From Hippophae tibetana (taxonomy: Eukaryota > Streptophyta > Magnoliopsida > Rosales > Elaeagnaceae), in contig CM072810.1 of the NCBI GenBank assembly GCA_037013495.1, positions 83,808,449 to 83,872,448 of the forward strand: DNA of 64,000 nucleotides. The letters run 5' to 3'. This document shows, in pieces, positions 23,641 through 33,948 of this stretch (position 1 is the first letter of the stretch; each line of letters begins with the position of its first letter). Below the pieces are notes generated by a model, which was not told the origin of the DNA, did not search any database, and saw only the letters and a program-made list of their open reading frames with translations. The position numbers were made by a program, and so were the translations under genes.

Positions 23641-25370
23641 AAACTCTAGTTCTAAAAATGACAATTCAAGTCCAAGATATATGGCTTTCAAATGTTGGAA
23701 ATAGATTTGTCTGCCTAAGGAAGTTTGGGATTTGGGTTTTCAAAAATTTGAAGATATAAATCTTAGCTTTACTTCTAAACTTGGTTGGAAATTTTTAAAC
23801 AATGATATAGACATTGGGTCCAACTTTTTAAATATAAATATGGCAACCCAAAAAGATTTCTATGATTATAATATCAAGTCATATGATTCCTTTATTTGAA
23901 AAGGTATTTATTTTTCAAGATCTACTCTTAAACAGGTGTTTGTTGTTAATTTGGTGATGGTAAATCCATTGATATTTGAAAAGATCCATGTATTCCTTGT
24001 CTTTTAATTCTTATTATCATCTCCAAGTGATAGATTTAAATCTTCTCAACTTTAGCCCAGTTAAAGTAAGTGATCTTTTCAATAGGAATGATAATAGTTA
24101 GAACATTCAATTAATTCGCACTATTTGGGGTCCTTTGATGAGTTGTTACATTGCTAAACTCCCCGTACCAATTTAAAACAAGTTAAACTCATGGTTTTGA
24201 ATTCACAACATAGAAGGTCAATTAAATTCAAAATCAACTTATAAGGAAATAATCTCTTCTTGATGCCTAAGATATTTTCATTCTTATTGAAAATGGCTTT
24301 GGATATAGAAGTTTCATGAAAGATTGAAAGTTTTCTGTTTGAGACTTTTTGAGAATTGTCTCCTTAGTATAGACAATATCAACTAAAGAAACATGTTACA
24401 TGACATCTCTTATCCCTTTTGTCTTTCTTCCACTTAAATTATTAACCATCTTTTTCTTTCCTATGGTCGACTTGGTATCCCACTCTTTACTTGCCAATTC
24501 AAATTTCCTTTCCCTTGAGTCTTTCTTCAAAGTTATCTTAATAAGATCAATACTTTTATTTTGCCTTTGATAACTCTATCATGAGTTCATTCTAGCTGTG
24601 TTAATTTCTTTTGAAAAACATTTGAAAACACAAAAATGATTTAATCTTTAAGTCTAGATATTCAAAATTATAACTTCATTATTTCTAAATTAAACCACAT
24701 ATTCCAAGTATTTCAGGAATTATTAATAGTGCAAATAATTTGGGTTCATATATTATAAGAATTATTATCCTCTCCTATCAAGTCTTTTCTTTCAATCTCT
24801 ATATTTATTTATGCCAAAATATTCTATATTTATCCTATAATTTCTTCTTTCAATAGTAAATCATGAGATTAAAATTACCTAATTAATGACTAGTTAATTA
24901 TAAGCAATAAATTCAGAATAAAATAGAAAAATATGAAGAGAAATAATTTAAATTAATATAGAAAATCAAGCATAGTTCGAAATTAAATTACATCTTTTTT
25001 CCTATAATAAAGAAAACTTGGTTCATGCTAAAAATTAAATTTAACATAAACGAATTCACCATAATTTTTCTTAGAAGAATCGAAAGAAAATTGAATCGCA
25101 AAGAGAATTTGTGTCTTCTTCTATGTTTTCTTCTTCGTATTTTTTCTTATCTGCGTAACTTTTCTTTGTTCCTCTCTCTCTATGGTGGAACTTTTTCTTT
25201 TGTTTCTCTTTATGCCCTTATGTTTCGTCATGCACTTTTGTTTCTTTTTTTTCTGTGCAATTTGTGTCTCCCTCCTTTCTCTATTTTGTGTTCTTTTTTT
25301 CAGTTTTGCACATTCCCTGGCAGTTGTTTCTATTCTTCTACTCCTTCCACTTTGTTTTAGTCTCTTGTGT

Positions 25371-25416
25371 GTATATATATATATATATATATATACAACA
25401 TTACATATATAATATG

Positions 25417-25477
<61 letters not shown>
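25371..25477. repeat. AT dinucleotide microsatellites
   Basis: Two runs of alternating TA (25,371-25,394 and 25,420-25,477) are separated by a short stretch containing ATGCCT. They fall inside the first LTR-derived unit. The open frames through this region are artefacts of low complexity. Confidence 0.95.
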
Positions 25478-25479
<2 letters not shown>

Positions 25480-27204
25480 CTCATATCCCACTATGCCTTA
25501 TTTGTTCTTTTTTTTGGTGGTGTGGTTACCTCGACACTCATAGTCTTTACTAATTTTAACTTTTTCGATTCTTGCCTTTCACTTTCTCTTTTTTTTCACA
25601 CTTTGATCAAATAGAGCAAACATAATGTGGATGATTTAAATTTGAGCTAACTTTATTTTTAAATGTCAATTTCCATCAAAGTATTTTCTCAAAATTTAAG
25701 GTCAATTCATGGTTTTTTAGGCTTAGAATGAGAATGGTTTATGTAGTTAAAAAAATAACGCTCATGTAAAATAAAGCTCAAGAGGGTTAACTATTGGAAT
25801 ATACCAGGTGATGATTGTGTGATAATTAGGATAGTTAGGAAAGCTTTTTGGTTGCGAGAAAAATTTGCCTCGATCATTCTCTAATATTTGGTATCAACTA
25901 GAATTTCGCTTAAAGGATCCACCAACGGATTCTAAAGCAAATCAAGATTAAACTTTCCTAACCCAGTTAATTCAACTCATTCTCTACATAGGCAAAATAG
26001 ATTAGAGAAAAATTTACTAAGTACTCAATTATTTACAAGGACAAAGATTTAAATCAAAGTACTCACAAAATGTTGACTAACATAATAGCATATTTTGAAA
26101 TTTTTACCCAAAACCTTCCTCAATCACAAATTTCAGAGTCATAGCAAATTCAATGATACTCAAATACATGCTTGAGAACAACATCTAACAACTCAAGATT
26201 ATAGGAGTTGATAATACCAAAATTATTATAATCTCAATTTTATCTAGAGAAATTACTAAAGTTGTTGTAATTGCAATTTAAAATAAAATAAATATAAAAA
26301 GTGCACAAAAGAAAAATATATTATTCAAATATCAAATTAATGGGAAGAAAACTTCTAAGAAATCGATTTCACCTAATCCCTCGTTATGCTTTAATCATCT
26401 AGCTAATATAATTTAATTCTCTATGTTTGTAAGCAATCTCCAAAAAACATATAAAAGCCTCTTTCAACAATCAATTAGAAATATTATTGTTCATTAATTT
26501 ACACAAGAGTATGCAATTTAATAAAACATGAACGTATTAAGACCAATTATTTTAAAACTATAAAGGTTCATACAAGTCTTTTGATCTCTATATTTACCTA
26601 TGTCGAAATATTTTAGATCTATCTTATAATACCCTCTTTTGATAGTAAATCACACGACTAAAATCATCTAATTAATGATCAGTTAATTAGAAGCAATAAA
26701 CTTAGAATACATAAGAAAAACATGAAGAGAAATAATTTAAATTAATATAGAAAATCAAGTATAATTTAGAATTAAATTACATCATTTTCCTAGAATAAAG
26801 AAAAATTAGTTCATGCTAAAAATAAAATTTAGCATAAATGAATTCACCATAATTTTTCTAAGAAGAATCAATAGAAAATTGAATTGCAAAAAAAATGGTG
26901 TCTTCTTCCACGTTTTCTTCTTCTTCTTTTTTCTAATCTGCGCAACTTTTTTTTGTTCCTCTCTTTCTAAGATGCACTTTTTCTTTTGTTTCTCTTTCTT
27001 CTCTTATGTTTCGTCCTATGCTTTTGTTTCTTTTTTTCTGCACAGTTTGTGTCTCCCTCATTAACTATTTTGTGTTTGTATTCTTCTTTTTTCAATTCTA
27101 CATAGTCCTTGGCGGTTGTTTCTATTCTCCTCCTCCGTTTGCTTTTTTTTAATCTCCTATATGTGTATGAATATAAATATATCTACACATTTTTTTTTTC
27201 AATT

Positions 27205-27273
27205 TGTGTTGAACCGTATGCATTAAAAGGTGCATGTACGGTTCCTAAGGGATACAATTTTATCCCAATCAAC
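27205..27273 (+). other. clpP intron 1, 3' end (group II domains V-VI)
   Basis: The segment GAACCGTATG...GTACGGTTCC forms the domain V stem of a group II intron, followed by domain VI and the splice site before exon 2. In plastids this is the end of the first clpP intron. It is truncated at the insertion edge. Confidence 0.85.
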
Positions 27274-27564
27274 CGATTGTATCGAGAAAGATTAATTTTT
27301 TTTAGGTCAAGGGATTGATAGTGAGATCTCAAATCAACTAATTGGTCTAATGATATATCTCAGTATAGAGAATGATACCAAAGATCTGTATTTATTTATA
27401 AACTCTCAAGACGGATGGATAATACCCAGAATTGCTATTTATGATACTATGCAATTTGTGCGACCAAATATACAAACAATATATATAGGATTAGCTGCTT
27501 CAATGGGATATTTTATTCTTTTCTGAGGGGAAATTACCAAACGTGTAGAATTCCCTCATGCTTG
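27274..27564 (+). pseudogene. clpP: Plastid clpP exon 2 (nuclear copy)
   Basis: Reads RLYRERLIF, then [42 protein letters not shown] and [11 protein letters not shown], which is ClpP protease exon 2 including the active-site serine region (AASMG). In the plastid, ClpP is the proteolytic subunit of the Clp protease. Here the frame is disrupted early (after LIFF) and again after YFILF, and exon 1 is absent, so no product is expected. The intron 2 boundary is CTTG followed by GTGCC. Confidence 0.9.
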
Positions 27565-28083
27565 GTGCCAATGAGTTTTTTAATTTGAGAGACAAAAAGA
27601 AGACTATGCCTTCACGCTATATGAATATTGAGTAATAATAGCATGGCATTTCGAATTCGATATGATAATTTTATTTTTCAAAAAACTTACATTATGTATC
27701 GAAAAAGTAGTATGTGATAAAGGCCAATTCGATCTGATCTATTAGGAAATCTATTTCAGTGTCACAAACTTTTTTTTAGCTCTTAACTTATGTTATGAAA
27801 GAATATGAAAATCAATATTATCTTGATTTGAAAAAAAGAAACTTTGGGATTTCTAAATAACAGACGAAATAAATATATAAAGCAACAGAGTCATCATAGT
27901 ATTTTATTATACTAAAAAAAGGGTAGTTATGGGATCATTTACCTATGTGAATTCCATTGTAGAGTTGTATGCAATGAGTAAAAAATGTCCGTATGGTTGT
28001 TCAATTCTATCTTTTATTTTTTCTATCTTTTCAACATTGATCATGCGAGATAGAGGAATTATTTATGATGTTATATCATCAGG
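27565..28083 (+). other. Plastid clpP intron 2 (nuclear copy)
   Basis: It starts GTGCCAATGAG and ends before the MIHQP exon, with the group II 5' GTGYG-like start and AT-rich body of the second clpP intron. It is retained unspliced, which is the main argument for DNA rather than mRNA transfer. Confidence 0.85.
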
Positions 28084-28308
28084 ACAATGATCCATCAACC
28101 TACAAGTTCTTGTTACGAGGCACAAGTAGGAGAATTTATCCTGGAGGCAGAAGAAGTGCTGAAACTACGTGAAACCATCACAAGGGTTTATGTACAAAGA
28201 ACGGGCAAATCCTTATGGGTTGTTTCGGAAGACATAGAAAGAGATGTTTTTATGTCAACAACAGAAGCCCAAACTTATAGAATTGTTGATATTGTAGAGA
28301 TTGAGTAA
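28084..28308 (+). pseudogene. clpP: Plastid clpP exon 3 (nuclear copy)
   Basis: An open 73-residue frame from [13 protein letters not shown] through [20 protein letters not shown] and [19 protein letters not shown] to IVDIVEIE and a stop. It is the C-terminal part of ClpP, with the catalytic histidine (MIHQP) and aspartate region (ERDVFMS). The frame is intact by itself but has lost its plastid context; amino-acid changes relative to typical ClpP suggest relaxed constraint. Confidence 0.92.
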
Positions 28309-28482
28309 AAAATAACAAAAAAGAATAAGGACTTCATACAAATCTACGATTTTCTATTTTATCTTCTTACCTGGTTTATTTAATATTCTATTAATTAATT
28401 TATTAATATAGAAATGTAAAAATGATTCAGAATCGTCCGGTTAGGATTGATCTAAACCAGCTCATTATGTATATAATTCAAC

Positions 28483-28588
28483 ATTCCAATGATTAAACAA
28501 CTTATTAGAAACACAAGACAACCTATCAAAAATGTCACAAAATCCCCCGCTCTTCGAGGATGTCTTCTTAGGAGAGGAACATGTGTAT
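28483..28588 (+). pseudogene. rps12: Plastid rps12 5' exon (nuclear copy)
   Basis: Reads [20 protein letters not shown] then LRGC, matching the N-terminus of ribosomal protein S12 encoded by the trans-spliced 5' exon. The start codon position reads ATT instead of ATG, and the end of the exon is shortened by a few bases. The 5' splice site GTGTGACTC follows directly, as in group II introns. Confidence 0.9.
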
Positions 28589-29370
28589 GTGTGACTCATT
28601 CAGATCATTGAACTGGGATAAAAGAAAAGAAAAAAATATTTCATCTAGTATTAGTGATCAGTACCAATGAATAGGATATAATGAAAGAATCCACTCCCTA
28701 TCTAAAAAGAAAGAAAAAAGATCTATATTTCTATTGTGTTATCCTATTTTTGGTTTCCAATGGTGCAAATCCAATCATTTCCATTTTAATTTCAAATGAG
28801 AAAGAATTCTCATTGGTAGAAAATGGTATCCATTAAGCAGGAAAATCTTATTAAAAAAGCATAAAGATTATGTTGTTACCTTTAACTCTTGTAAGAATGG
28901 ACTAATAGGGTCAACTACTCAACCAGTCTTCATAATGAAATACCGTTACTATATAGGTAGGTCTCATTGTGAAAGACCTATTATTGGATAATTAAGTGTA
29001 GAGCCAAAGAGTGTGAACTATACAAGTTAACAATAATTGATTAAATGAGGAATAAGGGCTCTGAAGTATAGAGAGGACCTCACCTTTTAAGAAATAACCA
29101 TAGAAATGATGGAACCCATTATACCCATTTCTATTTAATACTTTTTTTTCTTTTTTGATACCTCTTATTAATTTCTTATATCGAATTAAAAAGCCTAGAA
29201 AAAAGGAAAAAAAGAGTGGTCAAGAAAGTTATAGTAGCAAAAGCCATTGGAATTTTTATTTTATACACTGGAAGAATCCGTTTTGTTATTAATAGATTAG
29301 GAAAAATGAAGGAAATAACTAAAAGAAATCAATTGGCTATTTAGTTATTCATCAAAGTTTCATTTATTCA
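28589..29370 (+). other. rps12 trans-spliced intron 5' half and rps12-rpl20 spacer (nuclear copy)
   Basis: After the rps12 exon comes the 5' half of the group II intron used for trans-splicing in plastids, then an AT-rich spacer. The stretch 28,900-29,095 (TAGGGTCAACTACTC, AGAGGACCTCACC) is very plastid-like and well conserved. No gene of its own. Confidence 0.8.
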
Positions 29371-29488
29371 ATGGCCAGAATTAAACAGGGATATATAGCT
29401 TGAAGACGTAGAACAAAAATTCGTTTATTTGCATCAAGCTTTCAGAGGGCCCATTCAAGACTTACTCGGACTATTACTTAACAAAAAT
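29371..29488 (+). pseudogene. rpl20: Plastid rpl20 5' fragment (nuclear copy)
   Basis: Starts ATGGCCAGAATTAAACAGGG and reads on through RTKIRLFASSF, ribosomal protein L20. One arginine codon has become TGA, and the reading stops at the junction with repeat DNA (AAATAG then TCCTTGGCGG). Only about the first 39 codons are present. Confidence 0.9.
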
Positions 29489-29489
29489 A

Positions 29490-29705
29490 GTCCTTGGCGG
29501 CTGTTTCTATTCTCCTCATTCCTTCGCTTTTTTTTAATCTCCTATATGTGTATGAATATATATGTGTGTGTATGTGTTGTGCTTTTGTTTCTTTTTTTCT
29601 TTGTGTCTCCCCTTTCTCTATTTTGTGTTTCTTTTTTTTTCAATTATGCATAGTCTTTGGTGGCTGTTTCTGTTCTCCTCCTTCCTTTTCTTTTTTTTAA
29701 CCTCT

Positions 29706-29736
<31 letters not shown>

Positions 29737-29745
29737 CCTCTTTCA
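29490..29745 (+). repeat. Resumed LTR unit with ~155-bp internal direct repeat
   Basis: TAGTCCTTGGCGGCTGTTTC at 29,488 repeats the sequence at 27,104, upstream of the plastid insert. A further copy (TAGTCTTTGGTGGCTGTTTC) begins near 29,650. Each is followed by a CTCCT...TTTTTTTTAA tract and an AT-rich run. The region is noncoding. Confidence 0.8.
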
Positions 29746-31189
29746 TTAATGTAATATATATATTTAGAGAAATCTTAATTTAAATTTGATTTAAATAAAT
29801 CAACATTTATATTTAAGAGTCCTTAAATGATATGCTTTTAAAATTTTGGATCTTCATTTTCTTCAAATCTCCAATAAAATTTAAATAATAATAATGAAGT
29901 TTAAAATAAATAAAATTAGACTATAGTTAAAGTTGAGAAGTGTTAAATTATTTTAAATTATGCACGTCATCAAACATTCCCAAACATAGAACTTTGTTTG
30001 TACTCAAACAAAAATAAAATAAAATAAAAGACACCTATGGATAATATCAAATAGACCCTATAGAGAACTACCATCACTCACCAAGCCATGATATGAATTT
30101 AGATTTTATCACTATTAACTTATACTTTTTACATCGAAGATAGCAAGAAAATAAATCAAACATTCAATAATTTATCAAGCAAAAGTTAAGCATTTACTTC
30201 AATTTCTCCATACCGCAAACAAATTCAGATTAAGGTAGAACAAATGAGATCAGAAGAATCCTCTCAAAACATAACTCCATAAGTCTAATTTTCAAAAATT
30301 CTCTCCACTAATTTAATCAAACACCAAAATCAAATATCAAAAGTTCTTTAATCAGAGTTATAATGACAGGCCACGGGGTGAGGGCAAAGAAAGAAATGGA
30401 TATGGAAAATCAAAACAAATTGGTTAAATACTTGGTAGAAAAAACAATAAAAAGAATATCCACAAGATTCACACCATAGCTCTTTATTAACAATATGTTC
30501 ATATTGATGATAATATTGTTGTTATAATCAATAAGTGTTATGCTTTTCTCTCTCTTTTTTGTTGGTATGGTTGCCTCAACACTAATAGTCTTTACTAATT
30601 TCAACCACTTTAAACCTTTTTTGATTCTTTCCTTTAAATTTCTTTTTTTTCTTCCACATTTTGATCAAATAGAGCAAACATAATGTGGATTATTTAATTT
30701 GAACTAAATTTCTTTTTAAATAAAAATTTTCACCAAAGTATTTTCTCAAAATTTAAGGTCAATTCATGGTTTTTTAGACTTAGAATGTGAATGATTTATG
30801 TAGTTAAATAACAAATAAGACTTATGTAAAATAAGGCTTAAGGGGGTTAACTGTTGAAATACACCATGCAATGATGGCCTGATAATTAGGACGTTTAGGA
30901 AAGCTTTTTGGTTGTGACAAAAAAATATCCTAGATCATTTCTCTAATATTTGGTATCAACTAGGATTTTTCCAGAAGGATCCATCCACTGATTCAACTCC
31001 TTCTCTTTATAGGAAAAATGGAGTAGAGAAATATTTACTAAGTGCTCAATTATTTTCAAGGACAAAGATTTAAATCAAAGTACCTACAAAACTCTGACTA
31101 ACATAATAGCAGATTTTAAATTCTTTCTCAAAACCATCATTAATCACAAATTTCATAATCATAACGAATTCAATCATACTAGTTTAAAA

Positions 31190-32085
31190 ATAGCTTGGTT
31201 GCTCGATTAAAAAATTAGGTTTATTTTAAAAAGTTGGCTGTTTGATTGATCTAGTATAAAAAATTAAAACTTGGTTGCTCGATTGATCTAGTCAAAAAAA
31301 TTAAAACGTGGCTACTCGTTTGATATACTTATTAATATCGATATCAATCTAGGGCTCAATTGATCAAGTTAATGCTTCAATCGATCACTTGAGATGTGGT
31401 AACTACTTTGGCCAAAAGAAATCATGGATGGGATTCAATATTCACATGAATCAAGAATCCTTAAAGCACTTGAGTAGTCAAGGCAAGTTGAATAGAAGAT
31501 ATGCCAAATTGATGGAATTCATGTTTGAGGTTCAAGCATGTGATAACACTACCAAACATGTCATGCTATAGCGCCCACATCATTTAAATCATTAGAGATT
31601 TGTGATGTGATGAGTCATCATCTTGTTTAAGGCTTGTCTAAATAAGACAAATGGCTTTGAATGACACCATGTGTGGCCATAGGTGCAAATTTCAACCACC
31701 ACCAAGGCATGTCATGGCACATATATGCCTACCACCATCAAGGCACACATGTCTAACACCCCGTAGGCATAATCATGTCAAAACATGTAATTTTGACGAG
31801 ATATTTTGTGGACATGTTTAGAAAAATATGACCTATCATTCTAGAAAGTTTCATAATTTTATGGACAAGGGAAGTATTTTTTTAAGTCAAAATCTTCAAA
31901 AAATCATAAAAAAAATAAAAAAAAATAACGAAAATTATTGGGTCTTGTTGGAGAGCATTCATTTCATTGTATATGACTTATTGATCACAAAATATTAGGT
32001 TTGAAATGGTAAAAATACGAAGATGACAAGGAATGCTCGTTTTAAAGTGCCACATCATGCCCACATTCTACATGCTTGATAAGAG
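31190..32085. mobile_element. Chimeric insert with a Ty3 RNase H scrap
   Basis: This stretch breaks the otherwise repeated LTR unit. It contains two or three copies of a short TGGTTGCTCGATTGATCTAG motif (31,195-31,330). A plus-strand reading QESLKHLSSQGKLNRRYAKL at about 31,445-31,505 matches the end of the chromovirus RNase H domain. An unrelated AT-rich part with TACCACCATCAAGGCACA repeats follows. The scrap has no further coding continuity. Fossil patchwork. Confidence 0.55.
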
Positions 32086-33542
32086 TATCCAACAACTCAA
32101 GATTATAGGAGTTGATTATAAAAAAATTATAATAATCTCAATTTTATCTAGAGAAGTCACTAAAATTGTTATAATTAGAATTTAAAATAAATAAATTTAA
32201 AGAAAATGCATAAAAGAAAAGAAAGATATTGCTCAAAGATCAAATTAATGGGAATAAAACTTCTAGGAAATCGATTTCACCTAATCTCTCACTATGTTTT
32301 ACTCATCTAACTAATAGAATTTAATTCTCTCTATTTATTAGCAATCTCTAAAAAACATCCAAAATCCTCTTTCGACAGTTAATTGGAAATATTCTTGTTC
32401 ATTAATTTACACAATATTATGCAATTTAATAAAATAAGAAAACATTAAAACCAATGATTTTAAAACTACACAGATTAATACAAGTCTTTCTATCTATATA
32501 TTTACTTATGTCGAAATATTTCAAATCTATCATATAATTCTCTCTTTCGATAGTAAATCACAAGACTAAAATTATCTAATTAATGACTTTTTAATTAAAA
32601 AATAAACTCAAAATAAATAAAACACACATGAAGAAAAATAATTCAAATTAACCTATAAAATCAAGCATAGTTTGGAATTAAATTACATCTTTTTTCTAGA
32701 ATAAATAAAAATTAGTATATGCTAAAAATTAAATTTAACATAAACGAAGTCACCATAATTTTTCTGAGAATAATTGAAAGAAAATTGAATCACTAAAAAA
32801 ATTTGTGTCTTCTCCCACGTTTTCTTCTTCTTCTTCTTTCTGATCTACGTAACTTTCTTTGTTCCTCTCTCTATGTCGGCATTTTTCTTTTGTTTCTCTT
32901 TCTTTCCTTCAGTTTCATCTTAAACTTTTGTTTCTTTTTTTTTCCTAAGAAGTTTGTGCCTTCCCCTTTCTCTGTTTTGCGTTTCTCATCTTCAATATTT
33001 AGTTCCACGTTATCCCTAGTGATGAGCAAACACTACTACAAAAAGGGGTATAAAAGTCGGTTTTTAACCGACTTTAAATTCACAGACTTAAATTGTAAAG
33101 TCAGTTCACGGCATGAACCGACTCTACATTTTATTTGTTTTAATTTTTAATTTCATTTTTCGTATAACAGTATATATAAATAACATAAAAACACTAAAAT
33201 ATAAATAATAATACAACAAATAATTAACAATATAAATATATTTTACTTAATAATTAAATTTATTACAAAATCAAATAATGCATATAAATAACTTCAATTA
33301 CAAATAAAATAATGTCGTCAAATTATGCCATCGAGTAAGCTTGGTTGGCTTGGAATCTTGATTGGCCTTCACAAGCATTATGGCAAAAAAAAAAGCTGAT
33401 CCATATAACAAATATTCTCCTACATACATGAGCACGTAAAATATCCATCAAAAAAGTAGTCTAAACTTCAGACGTACGAATGAAAAAATTAAATCATTAT
33501 TGAGATTAGCACGTACAACGACATTCATCTATTAGCATTATT

Positions 33543-33834
33543 AATCATTTGTCTATATATGAAGTTATCTGGAATCTCTACTACTATTTTTTAATGCTAT
33601 ATATAATGAACTCTAAATATGAAATCAATTGCATGTAACTTCGATTTCTTGGCTAAGCTTGTGTGAGTTTTGGTGCCCTTAAACATATGGAACACGTTCA
33701 TATGCACCAAAACTCATACAAACCAAGAAACAAATCGGACCGACGTACACCTGATTTGTACATTTAGAACTCATTATATATCATTAAAAATACTAGCAGA
33801 GATTCCAGATAAATTCATATTTATAAACAATGCA
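33543..33834. repeat. Long imperfect foldback (about 290 nt) inside the CACTA element
   Basis: The left arm (33,543-33,689) and right arm (33,699-33,834) are reverse complements over most of their length. Matching pieces include TTATCTGGAATCTCTACTA against TAGCAGAGATTCCAGATAA, and TGAGTTTTGGTG against CACCAAAACTCA. The centre is CATATG-GAACACGTT-CATATG. The sequence does not occur in the CACTA relative at 15-20 kb. It lies downstream of the gene's last exon. It could be a MIRNA-like or siRNA-producing hairpin, or a small foldback element that inserted there; the sequence alone cannot decide. Confidence 0.75.
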
Positions 33835-33948
33835 TTCCCCTAAATACATGATATATATGATTAATCATAATCAACCAAGTGATTTCAGACACAAGAATAG
33901 ATATAGAAGGCCAAATCATTAAAAACTTTACTATTATGTTGTCATATG

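Larger units (their letters stand above)
20121..24775 (+). mobile_element. LINE (plant L1-type) retrotransposon, broken
   Basis: A plus-strand non-LTR retrotransposon: an ORF1 remnant (to ~20,940), then ORF2 with endonuclease (20,969-21,716), reverse transcriptase (22,540-23,640) and a 3' zf-RVT-like part (about 24,270-24,500). The mini-CACTA at 21,717-22,060 interrupts it. Many stops and frameshifts are present. The element stops at ~24,775 without its RNase H tail, whose equivalent appears in another copy at 39.8-40.5 kb. Confidence 0.85.
27205..29488 (+). other. Plastid DNA insertion (NUPT): clpP, rps12 exon 1, rpl20
   Basis: About 2.3 kb in the plastid gene order clpP - rps12 5' exon - rpl20, all in one direction and with introns and spacers retained. 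The left end lies in clpP intron 1 (the group II domain V region GAACCGTATG...GTACGGTTC), and the right end breaks inside rpl20. Retained introns and intergenic spacers argue for a DNA-level transfer. Point changes and small indels disrupt the frames, so it is a nuclear relic. It sits inside an LTR-derived unit, with a similar target segment on both sides. Confidence 0.95.
24779..33030 (-). mobile_element. String of related LTR-derived units (noncoding Ty3-like)
   Basis: A unit beginning CAAGTCTTTT recurs at 24,779, 26,573 and 32,481. Each repeat runs through the same 550-600 bp, including a TTCATGCTAAAAATTAAATT block and a pyrimidine-rich TTCTTCTTC block. A second shared block (AGAGCAAACATAATGTGGAT to TAGGAAAGCTTTTTGG) occurs at 25,613-25,845 and 30,670-30,915. 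In minus orientation, TGTTTGAGTACAAACAAAG near 29,985-30,010 resembles the post-pol/polypurine region of Ty3 elements, followed by an LTR-like start. I read this as LTR - internal - LTR - internal - partial LTR of a noncoding element, heavily decayed. Plastid DNA and a chimeric insert interrupt it. Confidence 0.5.

Noticed and set aside
25025-25614. Phenylalanine/leucine-rich and Ile-Tyr repeat frames
   Set aside because: Products of pyrimidine tracts and alternating TA runs. The matching units at 26.8 and 32.8 kb do not keep the frames.
28084-28308. Functional nuclear clpP gene
   Set aside because: Only exon 3 is open. Exon 1 is missing, exon 2 is broken, the plastid introns are unspliced and there is no transit peptide.
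33031-33125. CRISPR-like or phage-like repeats at the short GTCGGTT/ACCGAC motifs
   Set aside because: They are inverted subterminal repeats of a CACTA transposon in a plant genome; no spacer structure.
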